Shown piece by piece: positions 1 to 5,226 of a stretch of 5,780 nt of DNA (position 1 is the stretch's first letter; every line of letters begins with the position of its first letter). Position numbers and translations under genes: made by a program. The DNA is from Bacillota bacterium (GTDB taxonomy: Bacteria; Bacillota_A; Clostridia; Tissierellales; Peptoniphilaceae). The DNA is taken from contig JAEZZN010000135.1 of assembly GCA_023418535.1 (NCBI GenBank), positions 1 through 5,780 of the forward strand. The letters run 5' to 3'. Below the pieces are notes generated by a model that was given only the letters and a program-made list of their open reading frames with translations, was not told the DNA's origin and ran no database searches.

Positions 1-172
1 AATTCTTTTCTAATTCAAAAAGTTCTGTCTTATGTTGTTTACATAAAAAAATCGTATATCCCTTAAAATGTTGATTGTCTCCCAACACAACATAACCGGT
101 TTCTAATTCTTTTACGAAATATTGATTTTCATTATTTTTAATCATTTCTATTCTTTCACATATTAAGCACAT
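1..172 (-). CDS. HIT-family protein, N-terminal part (runs off the window)
   Basis: This is the first 57 codons of a minus-strand gene that continues beyond the left edge. It begins MCLICERIEMIKNN and continues through GYVVLGDNQHFKGYTIFLCK. The CxxC near the start, the GYVVLGD strand and the F-KGYT-FLCK-H segment are typical of bacterial HIT (histidine triad) proteins, which are small cytosolic nucleotide hydrolases or transferases. The catalytic HxHxH motif would lie outside the window, so activity cannot be judged. The ATG start (172-170) is supported by a GAGG Shine-Dalgarno at 181-184 with 8-nt spacing. Its upstream flank is the hairpin-rich stretch described separately, so the native promoter may have been displaced. 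The family call rests on recognition of the N-terminal pattern only. Confidence 0.8.
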   Translation of the reverse strand, partial: MCLICERIEMIKNNENQYFVKELETGYVVLGDNQHFKGYTIFLCKQHKTELFELEKN

Positions 173-389
173 CTTTATTACCTCAAAAACTTCTAATCTG
201 TTCTTGTCATCAATACTAGAGCCTCCGCCGTCGAATCTTTCCAATCGAAGCTTAACTGTAGACCTCAATTCCCGCAGGGAATTGTTGGTCAAAGTTATCC
301 ATGGAGCTATCAAATCTTTGATTTGGTGAGCGTGTTGTATATTCGCTCGCATTTCTTTGGGAAAGCCTGGCATCAGACCTACTAATCAT

Positions 390-412
390 AACCACCAGCT
401 TAGCTAGTGGTT
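390..412. repeat. Near-perfect palindrome, 9-bp arms (AACCACCAG/CTAGTGGTT)
   Basis: The arms AACCACCAG and CTAGTGGTT flank a CTTAG loop. The single C-A mismatch on the plus strand is a G-U pair in a minus-strand RNA or a G-T pair in minus-strand DNA. This is the most conspicuous hairpin in the 200-520 stretch and resembles the subterminal hairpins recognised by IS200/IS605 transposases, but I cannot identify an element from it. Confidence 0.5.
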
Positions 413-494
413 TGCACTGCCCCTATAAGGAGCTTTTTCCTGCTGTGCACCTTGTGCACATTGAATGTCTGCCAACTGCACTACTTTCTCAACT

Positions 495-520
495 GGTGCT
501 AAAGCACCTTGTTTTTATAT
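495..520 (+). terminator. Possible intrinsic terminator
   Basis: The 6-bp stem GGTGCT/AGCACC (495-500/503-508) is followed by TTGTTTTTATATTTTT. On the plus strand this would resemble a weak rho-independent terminator. The loop as drawn is only AA, so the real stem would be five pairs with a 4-nt loop. No plus-strand gene ends just before it, so it may simply end a structured RNA. Confidence 0.3.
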
Positions 521-795
521 TTTTATTTTGTTTTCTTTCCAGAAAACGGATCTACATATTCTTTTATACTTATTTGATAAGCTGTATAATCTTCTTTTAA
601 CTGATTTCTTATTTATTCTTGTTTCTTCTCTTCCATTTTTACATCCTTATCTAAATTAATTTATTAAATCATTATCTCCGGTATCCCACATTATACAAGA
701 ACTCAAAAGTCCCTTTTGTGGATTTAAGGTATTTTAAGTATTTTAGACTTCTAGCTTTTTAGCAATTTCGCTTTATAATAATCCCCACTTTTCTT
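521..795. other. Intergenic stretch with only broken reading frames
   Basis: No intact gene was found between the hairpin-rich stretch and the 3' end of the Fic gene. On the minus strand a small frame starts at an ATG near 632 behind AAGGA, gives MEEKKQE, meets a TAA, then continues in frame with a protein-like tail ending VDPFSGKKTK and a stop. A second, different minus frame around 690-750 reads KSTKGTFEFLYNVGYRR before stops. Both look like decayed coding DNA but are too short to assign. A TATAAT on the minus strand (690-695) could be a leftward promoter, but it has no convincing -35. Confidence 0.4.
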
Positions 796-2061
796 CTAAT
801 CAAAATCTGGTAACTTATCAAGATTTAGTGAATAGGCAAGTGGATTCTTAGAGATCTTATAGACGAATTCCTTCTTTTCAAGGCTTTTCATGGCATTATC
901 AACCTTGGTTCTGCTATATTTATACTTCAAAAGCTCAAATAATTCAATATTGGTCATGTATCTTTCTCCAAAGACAAATAGTAACGATTGTATCATTAAA
1001 AAGAGTAAGTTTTTTTCAATACTAGAAAAATCAAGTTCTTCTATGAAATCTACAGTGATTTGCATTTTACGATTGGCATCCAATAAAGATACTGAAACAT
1101 TTTCTTGTCCCTTTAATATTATTTCCAATAAATCTTTAATAAAAAAGGTAAGTTCTCCCCTGTTCAAGGGATTAGAGACTTCGGTAAATGCTTTTTGATA
1201 TTTTTCTTTGTTCTGTTTTATAGCTTCAGATATAGATAAGGCAGAAAAAGGTTCTAATTTATAAGATAAATATGAGCTTAACAAATACCTTCCAAACCTT
1301 CCATTACCATCATAGAATGGATGAATATATTCAAAAATATAGTGACTTATAATTGACTTAATTAAATCAGATTCGGTATCTAAATTCATGTATTTTATCA
1401 GCTTTAATAAGTCACTTGATATTTCCTCTTCATCATTATCCCCAGCATGAACAAAGTCGCCTCTTAATACATCAGAAATCCATACCCTATTTTTCCTAAA
1501 GAGCTTACCATCAGGATAACTATCCTCATCAATCTCTTCAATTATCGTCTTGTCATATAAATTCCTAATAGTTTGTAAATCTTCAACTTTAGGTTTTTCA
1601 GAATTAAGGACTGCATTATAACGTTCAACAGCAGACTTAAATCTAACCTTCTTCGAACTATGCATTAAATTTACAGCTGTTTCAATCTCCTGCCTAGTTG
1701 ACCTAACGCCTTCGATATCGTTGCTACTTTGGATTTCTGTTACTAATTGAGATAAACCAATCCTTTCTCTAGCAAGACCAGGAATCGGATCAACAAGCCT
1801 CATAATTTCTTTCGACCTTGCAACAATCGTCTTAATTAGCCATAAATGTTCTGGCAATAATACATAATAAAGAGGATAAGATTTATCTGTAAGTCTTGTT
1901 TGCTTTATTCTGGAAAATGCTTTTATGTCAAAGTCTATTAGTACTCTTGAAGGAGACTTCATCCTTCTCAGATACTCTTCTTCTATTATTTCATCATGAC
2001 TTTTATTAGCTTCCTTATTAGCATAAATGTGTTTATTTAATAAATAATACTTATTATCCAT
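796..2061 (-). CDS. Fic-domain protein adenylyltransferase, class II (self-inhibited)
   Basis: Fic enzymes transfer AMP, or another phosphate-linked group, from a nucleotide to hydroxyl side chains of target proteins. This 421-aa protein carries the full catalytic motif HPFYDGNGRFGR at residues 247-258, including the catalytic His247, the metal-binding Asp251 and the anion-hole residues. The flap is NRVWISDVLRGDFVHAG (191-207). Upstream, QSSNDIEG (111-118) matches the class II inhibitory motif [S/T]xxxE[G/N], with Glu117 expected to block productive ATP binding until relieved. Residues about 360-415 look like a winged helix (YMTNIELFELLKYKYSRTKVDNAMKSLEKK is in this part), common at the C-terminus of these Fic proteins. 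The start is supported by GGAG at 2069-2072 with 7-nt spacing and a clear promoter. All key residues are present, so it is probably active. The target is unknown. No antitoxin-like partner lies beside it, consistent with class II self-regulation. Confidence 0.93.
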   Translation of the reverse strand: MDNKYYLLNKHIYANKEANKSHDEIIEEEYLRRMKSPSRVLIDFDIKAFSRIKQTRLTDKSYPLYYVLLPEHLWLIKTIVARSKEIMRLVDPIPGLARERIGLSQLVTEIQSSNDIEGVRSTRQEIETAVNLMHSSKKVRFKSAVERYNAVLNSEKPKVEDLQTIRNLYDKTIIEEIDEDSYPDGKLFRKNRVWISDVLRGDFVHAGDNDEEEISSDLLKLIKYMNLDTESDLIKSIISHYIFEYIHPFYDGNGRFGRYLLSSYLSYKLEPFSALSISEAIKQNKEKYQKAFTEVSNPLNRGELTFFIKDLLEIILKGQENVSVSLLDANRKMQITVDFIEELDFSSIEKNLLFLMIQSLLFVFGERYMTNIELFELLKYKYSRTKVDNAMKSLEKKEFVYKISKNPLAYSLNLDKLPDFD

Positions 2062-2106
2062 AATTCAACTCCAAAATTATAGGCTTTTTCAATCTTATAT
2101 AGTTAA

Positions 2107-2135
2107 ATTATATATCAACTTTCAAAAATAGGCAA
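2107..2135 (-). promoter_or_regulatory. Sigma-A-type promoter of the Fic gene
   Basis: Read on the minus strand, the -35 is TTGCCT (2130-2135), the spacer is exactly 17 nt, and the -10 is a perfect TATAAT (2107-2112). Transcription would start near 2100, giving a leader of roughly 40 nt before the SD and ATG of the Fic gene. It is the best -10 match near any gene here and suggests that the Fic gene does not depend on readthrough from the protease gene. Confidence 0.7.
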
Positions 2136-2136
2136 T

Positions 2137-2178
2137 TTTTAAAAGTTCATTTGCAAGTATTCATTTCAACTTTTAAAA
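2137..2178. repeat. 11-bp perfect inverted repeat upstream of the Fic promoter (candidate operator)
   Basis: TTTTAAAAGTT at 2137-2147 is repeated exactly in inverted orientation as AACTTTTAAAA at 2168-2178. The arms are 20 bp apart and their centres about 31 bp apart, close to three helical turns. One arm abuts the -35 element of the Fic promoter (2130-2135). This geometry suits a dimeric regulator, possibly the winged-helix part of Fic itself. That role is inference, and AT-rich DNA makes chance repeats commoner. Confidence 0.45.
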
Positions 2179-2208
2179 TATACCATTTTTTTCAAAATTG
2201 ATTGTCAA

Positions 2209-2233
2209 ACTTCAAATTCTACTTCAAAATTCG
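2209..2233. repeat. Tandem 12-13-bp repeat ACTTCAAAnTTC
   Basis: Two adjacent copies, ACTTCAAATTCT (2209-2220) and ACTTCAAAATTCG (2221-2233), lie between the protease stop codon and the Fic promoter. They could be a binding site or slippage-derived low-complexity DNA. No function can be assigned. Confidence 0.4.
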
Positions 2234-2253
2234 ACCTGAAATACACAATCAGA

Positions 2254-3255
2254 TTATCGAATAATCCCCAACATTATAAATCCTACGATATTTATAGCAA
2301 GATTTGCCATCAAGTGAACAAACCAAGAAGCTTGCATGCTGGCAAATTTCTCTGTCAAATAGTTGAAAATCAGCCCTCCAACAAATAGCCCTATCATTGC
2401 TAGCACAAAAATCCACGGACTAAACCAAGTCCCCATAATCGCTACATGATACAAAGCAAAAAGGCCCGAAGAATAGATATATGCAAATAATCTACTAGCA
2501 TTTTCCCTTAACTTTCCGAAGACATAGCCCCTAAAAAATAACTCTTCAATAAAGGAGTTAACTAAGCTAATATAAAAAGCCACATAGATAAAATTCTCCT
2601 TGGATACGCCCTCTTTTTCAAGCAATTTGCCCCTAATCATATCCAAATCAATAAAATCCTTGAAGATAAAATATCCTATTAAGATAATCACAAAAACTGA
2701 AAAGCCAATAATTATAACTGGCTTTAACTTCTTTTTATCCAAACTAACAAAAATCTTTTGATAATCCCCAAGTAATTTCTTACAGCTCATAATCCCCATG
2801 GAAAATGCTATTATTTTTATCATCGATTTTATCAAGTAGCCCGGTCTTAAAAAAACTTCTACTAAAAACATAATCAAACAGACAATTATCGAGCTTACAA
2901 TAATATAAATTTTCCTTGCCTCTATTTCGCTTCCACTAGGCGAAAGTAGATTGATATAAGATTCTTTCAAGCCTTTCTTCAATCCCCATTTATCTTCGTC
3001 GACTTTCAGCTTTAATTTGCTAAGCTCCTGTCTGTAAAGTTCCTCATGCCTTCGGATGTTCTCTTGTTTATAGTCATAGTAAGACATAGTATCCTTGACA
3101 TCTTCCCAATTTAAATAATCTACCTTATTTGATAGCTTCCAATAGTCTATATACTGATGATTTTTATACTTTCTATAGCTTATTAGCTTCCAAAATGCAG
3201 ATAGAAAGCTTGTTAGTCTTTCAATAAAAGTTTTATTATTTGCCTGCACTTTCAT
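2254..3255 (-). CDS. CPBP-family (CAAX protease/bacteriocin-processing) intramembrane metalloprotease
   Basis: This 333-aa integral membrane protein carries the CPBP/Abi signature: EELFFRGYVFG with the paired glutamates E237-E238 and R242 (motif EExxxR), FALYH (F266-H270, motif FxxxH) and HLMAN (H314-N318). These residues form the active site in Rce1-like proteases. Residues 1-112 are hydrophilic and probably cytosolic, with a charged, possibly coiled-coil stretch around 62-90. Hydrophobic segments lie at about 114-136, 142-157, 178-198, 222-241, 254-276, 280-298 and 308-331. Family members include protein-processing enzymes, bacteriocin immunity proteins and phage-resistance proteins; the substrate here is unknown. 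The start is supported by AGAAAGG (3264-3270) with 8-nt spacing. It lies upstream of the Fic gene on the same strand, separated by 192 bp that contain the Fic promoter. All signature residues are intact. Confidence 0.88.
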   Translation of the reverse strand: MKVQANNKTFIERLTSFLSAFWKLISYRKYKNHQYIDYWKLSNKVDYLNWEDVKDTMSYYDYKQENIRRHEELYRQELSKLKLKVDEDKWGLKKGLKESYINLLSPSGSEIEARKIYIIVSSIIVCLIMFLVEVFLRPGYLIKSMIKIIAFSMGIMSCKKLLGDYQKIFVSLDKKKLKPVIIIGFSVFVIILIGYFIFKDFIDLDMIRGKLLEKEGVSKENFIYVAFYISLVNSFIEELFFRGYVFGKLRENASRLFAYIYSSGLFALYHVAIMGTWFSPWIFVLAMIGLFVGGLIFNYLTEKFASMQASWFVHLMANLAINIVGFIMLGIIR

Positions 3256-3281
3256 AATCTTTGCCTTTCTATGTAATATTT

Positions 3282-3309
3282 ATTTTATTATAACAAAAAA
3301 ACAGTCCAA
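3282..3309 (-). promoter_or_regulatory. Possible promoter of the CPBP protease gene
   Basis: On the minus strand TTGGAC (3304-3309), a 16-nt spacer and TAAAAT (3282-3287) could form a promoter about 27 nt before the start codon. A better -10, TATAAT (3287-3292), also occurs but has no matching -35 at normal spacing. The -35 sits 5 bp outside the IS3 right tip, so the IS insertion may have cut away the original upstream region. Confidence 0.35.
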
Positions 3310-3313
3310 TAAA

Positions 3314-3340
3314 TGAGCTGAACCCGTAAATACGGAATAA
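3314..3340 (+). repeat. IS terminal inverted repeat, right end
   Basis: Read inward from 3314, this matches the left-end repeat (5233 down to 5207) at about 21 of 27 positions, sharing TGA, TGAACCC, AAAT and CGGAATA blocks. That level of match is normal for the two imperfect ends of one IS3-family element. Confidence 0.75.
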
Positions 3341-3352
3341 TTTAATAATCTT

Positions 3353-3412
3353 TTAAGCGGAATGTAATCTGTAATCAACAGGTGACATTCCGTTTAATTT
3401 TATCTTATCGAT
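3353..3412 (-). pseudogene. IS3-family transposase OrfB, C-terminal fragment only
   Basis: The minus strand reads IDKIKLNGMSPVDYRLHSA followed by TAA (3355-3353). The K-LNGMSPVDYR motif is the hallmark extreme C-terminus of IS150-group OrfB (DDE integrase core). The frame is closed by a TGA at 3413-3415, and no catalytic residue of the transposase survives. Confidence 0.85.
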
Positions 3413-3479
3413 TCAAATACAAGTGTAGCTTGTATTCTGTCACCACCTACCTCGAGTCGTCACTATGGATAAAAAGCTA

Positions 3480-3557
3480 ATTTTTACGTTTTCGCAAACA
3501 TATCATAGGCTTTTTTAGCATTTTCCTCGTATTTGTAAACATATCATAGCGGTTTTT
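3480..3557. repeat. Imperfect tandem repeat with 41-bp period
   Basis: AAACATATCATAG occurs exactly at 3496-3508 and 3537-3549. The flanks are also similar, with a T-rich run before and a GC then T-run after each copy. Because 41 is not a multiple of three, the two copies are read in different frames on the minus strand: YDMFAKT in one and, after a shift, YDMFTN in the other. Duplication inside a decaying gene or a two-site protein-binding region are both possible. Confidence 0.5.
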
Positions 3558-3827
3558 ATACTAGTACGTATTCGGGAATTTATCGAATTATATTTTTATT
3601 TTTATATAATATATTTTCATAAAATTTCTGACTCCATATAAATATTTTTAATAATATTATACACAAAATACTATATATAATACTATGTGCCGTCCTCTTT
3701 AATTTTATTTTTACTATCACAGATTTGTGTATTAGCAATGTATGTAGCAGAAAGAAATAAAATTTATAAATTAAATAATAAATAATTTTATAAAATATTT
3801 AGTAATCAATTTAACATATTTAAACTA

Positions 3828-3856
3828 TTGACTAACACGGCATGTTATGATAATCT
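3828..3856 (+). promoter_or_regulatory. Promoter of the secreted-protein/lipoprotein unit
   Basis: TTGACT (3828-3833), a 17-nt spacer and TAATCT (3851-3856) form a plausible sigma-A promoter. GATAAT at 3849-3854 is an alternative -10 with a short 15-nt spacer. The 11-bp AAACTATTGAC around the -35 (3822-3832) recurs exactly at 5742-5752 in a second promoter-like sequence. The predicted transcription start would be near 3863, about 40 nt before the ATG. Confidence 0.5.
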
Positions 3857-3864
3857 TTTATCAA

Positions 3865-3876
3865 GATATCGATATC
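3865..3876. repeat. 12-bp perfect palindrome at the predicted transcription start (candidate operator)
   Basis: GATATCGATATC is fully self-complementary and lies 9 bp after the predicted -10, where a repressor would block transcription of the secreted-protein unit. It contains two GATATC units in tandem. Regulatory function is inferred from position only. Confidence 0.4.
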
Positions 3877-3902
3877 ATAAACTTATTATTTAGTAACAAA
3901 AT

Positions 3903-4055
3903 ATGAAAAAATTACTAACTATATTATTGACGCTAATAATTTTAATTATTCCATCAAATATTATAGCAAAATCTGATGCTCTAAGTAACACTGAGATAGT
4001 TGTTCAAGAAATACTGAACAACCAAAATATTTCAAGAATGGTTGTGTTGGTTTAA
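3903..4055 (+). pseudogene. Signal-peptide fragment of the secreted protein, frameshifted from its mature part
   Basis: ATG at 3903 opens a 50-codon frame, MKKLLTILLTLIILIIPSNI and onward, with a classical Sec signal peptide: two lysines, a long hydrophobic core, and a likely cleavage after IIA at residue 22. It then runs through ALSNTEIVVQEILNNQNISR and stops at TAA 4053-4055. The next frame (+1) takes over with no stop across the overlap and continues as the 226-aa mature protein. Skipping one base, for example one A of the AAAA run at 4024-4027, gives one continuous 272-aa protein reading EILNNQIFQEWLCWFNSLS through the junction. No good Shine-Dalgarno precedes the ATG. It could be a real mutation, a sequencing error in an A-run, or a phase-variable or programmed shift; the sequence cannot decide. 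Confidence 0.7.
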
Positions 4056-4722
4056 TAGCTTATCGGCTGAAGAGCAACAATATATTAACTATAGACCTTT
4101 TGAATTAAGTGAATATAACTACGAAAAAAAATACATTGAAAACCCATATAATTACATCAATGAATTTTCTAATATAGATATTAGAACCCATAGCAATGAT
4201 ATTATATTACCAATGGGGAAAATTCATCAAGATTTAGGAAATAAAATTTTACCTGTTGGTGGTTATGAAAAAAATTACAATCCCACATATTGGAATAATA
4301 ATAGACGTAGAGCAAATTGCTACACCTATGCTTTGAATTACTTGGCGACTACAAATAGAGATTCACACCAACCAGGATATGCTTCTGGTAAAATATATAA
4401 ATCGCTGTCTGGTACTTCAATAGTAAATGCTGCTAAAAGAGATGTGAAATATCTATCTAATGTTAAGGGATTTAGAACTGCTGGTGAAAAGGAAAAACCT
4501 GGATATAGAGAATATAAAGTAGCATTAGTAATTGCACCAGGAAAAGATTATCATTGGTATAGGCAAGATTCAGATGGGTACTGGTCACATAAACCTGGAA
4601 TCGGAAATGTTACTAGAGGAGATTCACAAGGTAGGTCAATAATTAATCCTAAAACGGCTTATAGAAATTATTCTTATGCAAACTATTCAACTTTTATTGG
4701 TTATTATTTTGTAAAATACTAG
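4042..4722 (+). CDS. Secreted cysteine-peptidase-like protein, mature part (5' end frameshifted)
   Basis: The listed start is TTG with no Shine-Dalgarno, so the true N-terminus is very probably the signal peptide at 3903, joined by a +1 frameshift. The 226-residue frame has an N-terminal part (WFNSLSAEEQQYINYRPFEL, then Tyr/Asn-rich) and a conserved-looking C-terminal domain. That domain has ANCYTYALNYL (Cys93), QPGYASG (110-116), VALVIAPGKDYHWYRQDSDG (His171 inside), WSHKPG (181-186) and INPKTAYRNY followed by FIGYYFV. An NCYxYAL helix followed by a strand with DYHWYR is the layout of papain-like/NlpC-P60-like cysteine peptidases, with Cys93 and His171 as likely catalytic pair. I recognise the NCYAYA...HW...WSHKPG pattern from uncharacterised secreted or toxin-associated proteins, but not a named family. 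It is followed, with SD overlap, by a lipoprotein gene. No transmembrane helix is seen in the mature part. Confidence 0.65.
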   Translation: MCWFNSLSAEEQQYINYRPFELSEYNYEKKYIENPYNYINEFSNIDIRTHSNDIILPMGKIHQDLGNKILPVGGYEKNYNPTYWNNNRRRANCYTYALNYLATTNRDSHQPGYASGKIYKSLSGTSIVNAAKRDVKYLSNVKGFRTAGEKEKPGYREYKVALVIAPGKDYHWYRQDSDGYWSHKPGIGNVTRGDSQGRSIINPKTAYRNYSYANYSTFIGYYFVKY

Positions 4723-4726
4723 GAGG
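4721..4726 (+). promoter_or_regulatory. Ribosome binding site AGGAGG of the lipoprotein gene
   Basis: A perfect AGGAGG with 6-nt spacing to ATG 4733 overlaps the TAG stop codon (4720-4722) of the secreted-protein gene. This couples the two genes in one transcript, while giving the lipoprotein strong initiation of its own even if the first gene is frameshifted. Confidence 0.8.
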
Positions 4727-4732
4727 ACATAT

Positions 4733-5041
4733 ATGAAGAAAACAATAATTCTAGTTATGCTTATTGTATTATCATTCAGTACCGTTGCATGTTCAAAAAA
4801 ACAAATTTCAACAAAAGATGAAGTAGTAAAATTTATTGAAGAAAAAGGCAAGGAAAATGTAGATTGGAAAGATTTCGAGCATTTAGAAAGATTAAAAGAT
4901 GATGAAGAAGTATTTGATTCAATTGCTAATGTATATAAATTAGATGATGGTTCAAAATTAATTCTGACAGGCAATGGTTATGAGAATAAGCCATTTCATA
5001 TAAATATTATAGATGGAGAAAAGAAAATAAACTTAAAATAA
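4733..5041 (+). CDS. Small lipoprotein of unknown function
   Basis: A 102-aa protein with a lipoprotein signal peptide: MKK, a hydrophobic stretch IILVMLIVLSF, then STVAC with the lipidation cysteine at residue 20 (Thr rather than Leu at -3 is slightly atypical). The mature part of about 82 residues is charged and mostly helical at first (TKDEVVKFIEEKGKENVDWKDFEHLERLKDDEEVFDSI is its first half), then strand-rich with YKLDDGSKLILTGNG and FHINIIDGEKK. It resembles small Gram-positive lipoproteins of about 100 aa but no named family is recognised. It would be anchored on the outer face of the membrane. It is in an operon with the secreted peptidase-like protein (10-bp gap), so it may be a partner, chaperone or immunity protein for it. 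That is inference from context. The reading frame is intact. Confidence 0.8.
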   Translation: MKKTIILVMLIVLSFSTVACSKKQISTKDEVVKFIEEKGKENVDWKDFEHLERLKDDEEVFDSIANVYKLDDGSKLILTGNGYENKPFHINIIDGEKKINLK

Positions 5042-5063
5042 TCATTATTGTTTTACAAATTAT

Positions 5064-5189
5064 TTATCTCCAGATGATGGTGTCATCTGGAATATCGTAT
5101 TTTTTAGCTAACATTTTTCGACCACCCGATTTTCCTGATAAATATTCTATTACTAATTTTATTTTAAATTCTTTTGTGTATTTTGGCAT
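5064..5189 (-). pseudogene. IS3-family transposase OrfA, N-terminal fragment
   Basis: ATG at 5189-5187 follows GGAGGGG with 6-nt spacing. The 41 codons read MPKYTKEFKIKLVIEYLSG, then LAKKYDIPDDTIIWR and TAA. This is the helix-turn-helix start of IS150-group OrfA (pattern KY-xEFKxKxVxEYLxG...LAKKY-I). Full OrfA proteins are roughly 90-180 aa, so over half is missing. The fragment ends where the recognition helix should continue, marking the recombination or deletion junction at about 5064-5070. Confidence 0.85.
5069..5091 (+). terminator. Perfect 9-bp hairpin, possible terminator of the lipoprotein unit
   Basis: TCCAGATGA (5069-5077) pairs perfectly with TCATCTGGA (5083-5091) around a 5-nt loop. 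A run of seven Ts follows 8 nt later (5100-5106), which is too far for a standard intrinsic terminator. It lies inside the orfA fragment, 27 bp after the lipoprotein stop codon. It may terminate the unit weakly or be a chance palindrome of the orfA sequence. Confidence 0.3.
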
Positions 5190-5193
5190 GAAA

Positions 5194-5226
5194 AACCCCT
5201 CCATCCGTATTCCGGATTTTGGGGTT
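5194..5226 (-). promoter_or_regulatory. Hairpin sequestering the orfA ribosome binding site
   Basis: On the minus strand AACCCC, part of the terminal repeat (5226-5221), can pair with GGGGTT (5199-5194), which contains the orfA Shine-Dalgarno. An inner stem ATCCG/CGGAT (5217-5213 with 5207-5203) strengthens it. A transcript entering from outside the IS would fold and hide the SD, whereas one starting inside would not. This is a known way for insertion sequences to prevent activation by readthrough; its operation here is inferred. Confidence 0.5.

Larger units (their letters stand above)
200..520. other. Hairpin-rich, probably non-coding stretch; possible mobile-element end or structured RNA
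   Basis: No convincing protein is encoded here. The stretch is visibly richer in GC than the DNA on either side. It holds consecutive small inverted repeats: 266-273/277-284 (CAATTCCC, 3-nt loop), 311-316/320-325 (CAAATC, 3-nt loop), 328-332/344-348 (GAGCG), 390-398/404-412 (AACCACCAG, one mismatch), 419-423/429-433, 444-450/454-460 (TGTGCAC, 3-nt loop) and 495-500/503-508 (GGTGCT), the last followed by a T-rich run. Mismatches in two of the stems become G-U pairs only in a minus-strand transcript. Such serial hairpins near an IS end recall the 3' regions and guide RNAs of IS200/IS605-type elements. That is an inference; no tnpA or tnpB is present. Confidence 0.4.
3314..3412 (-). mobile_element. 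IS3-family (IS150-type) right-end remnant
   Basis: This remnant contains the terminal inverted repeat (tip TG at 3314), the untranslated end and the last codons of the transposase orfB. Everything upstream of orfB's last 20 codons is missing. The tip TGAGCTGAACCCGTAAATA follows the TGnnCTGnACCC pattern of IS150-group ends. Its partner end is at 5233, 1.9 kb away and correctly inverted. No target-site duplication is visible: the 3 bp outside are AAA here and TAC at the other end. Confidence 0.8.
3413..3902. other. AT-rich intergenic stretch between the IS remnant and the secreted-protein gene
   Basis: About 490 bp without an intact gene. It holds an 8-bp hairpin (AATACAAG 3416-3423 / CTTGTATT 3429-3436), a direct repeat AAACATATCATAG (3496-3508 and 3537-3549) and a very AT-rich block (about 3570-3825). 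At its right end are a promoter and a palindrome. On the minus strand the repeat region encodes a protein-like tail YEENAKKAYDMFAKT ending at TAA (3486-3484), suggesting the end of a lost gene. Confidence 0.5.

Noticed and set aside
412..659. Two overlapping plus-strand frames of about 62-64 codons
   Set aside because: No SD, composition follows the T-rich DNA (runs of F, L, I), and the first overlaps the hairpin array. They look like chance frames.
690..718. Minus-strand promoter with TATAAT at 690-695
   Set aside because: No acceptable -35 at 16-18 nt, and no intact gene follows. The CAAAAG-TCC-CTTTTG palindrome at 704-718 is short and has no clear role.
890..1198. Plus-strand 102-codon frame
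   Set aside because: It lies wholly antisense inside the well-supported Fic gene and has no SD or recognisable motif.
4687..4974. Minus-strand 95-codon frame
   Set aside because: It is antisense to the lipoprotein gene, which has a perfect SD, signal peptide and lipobox.
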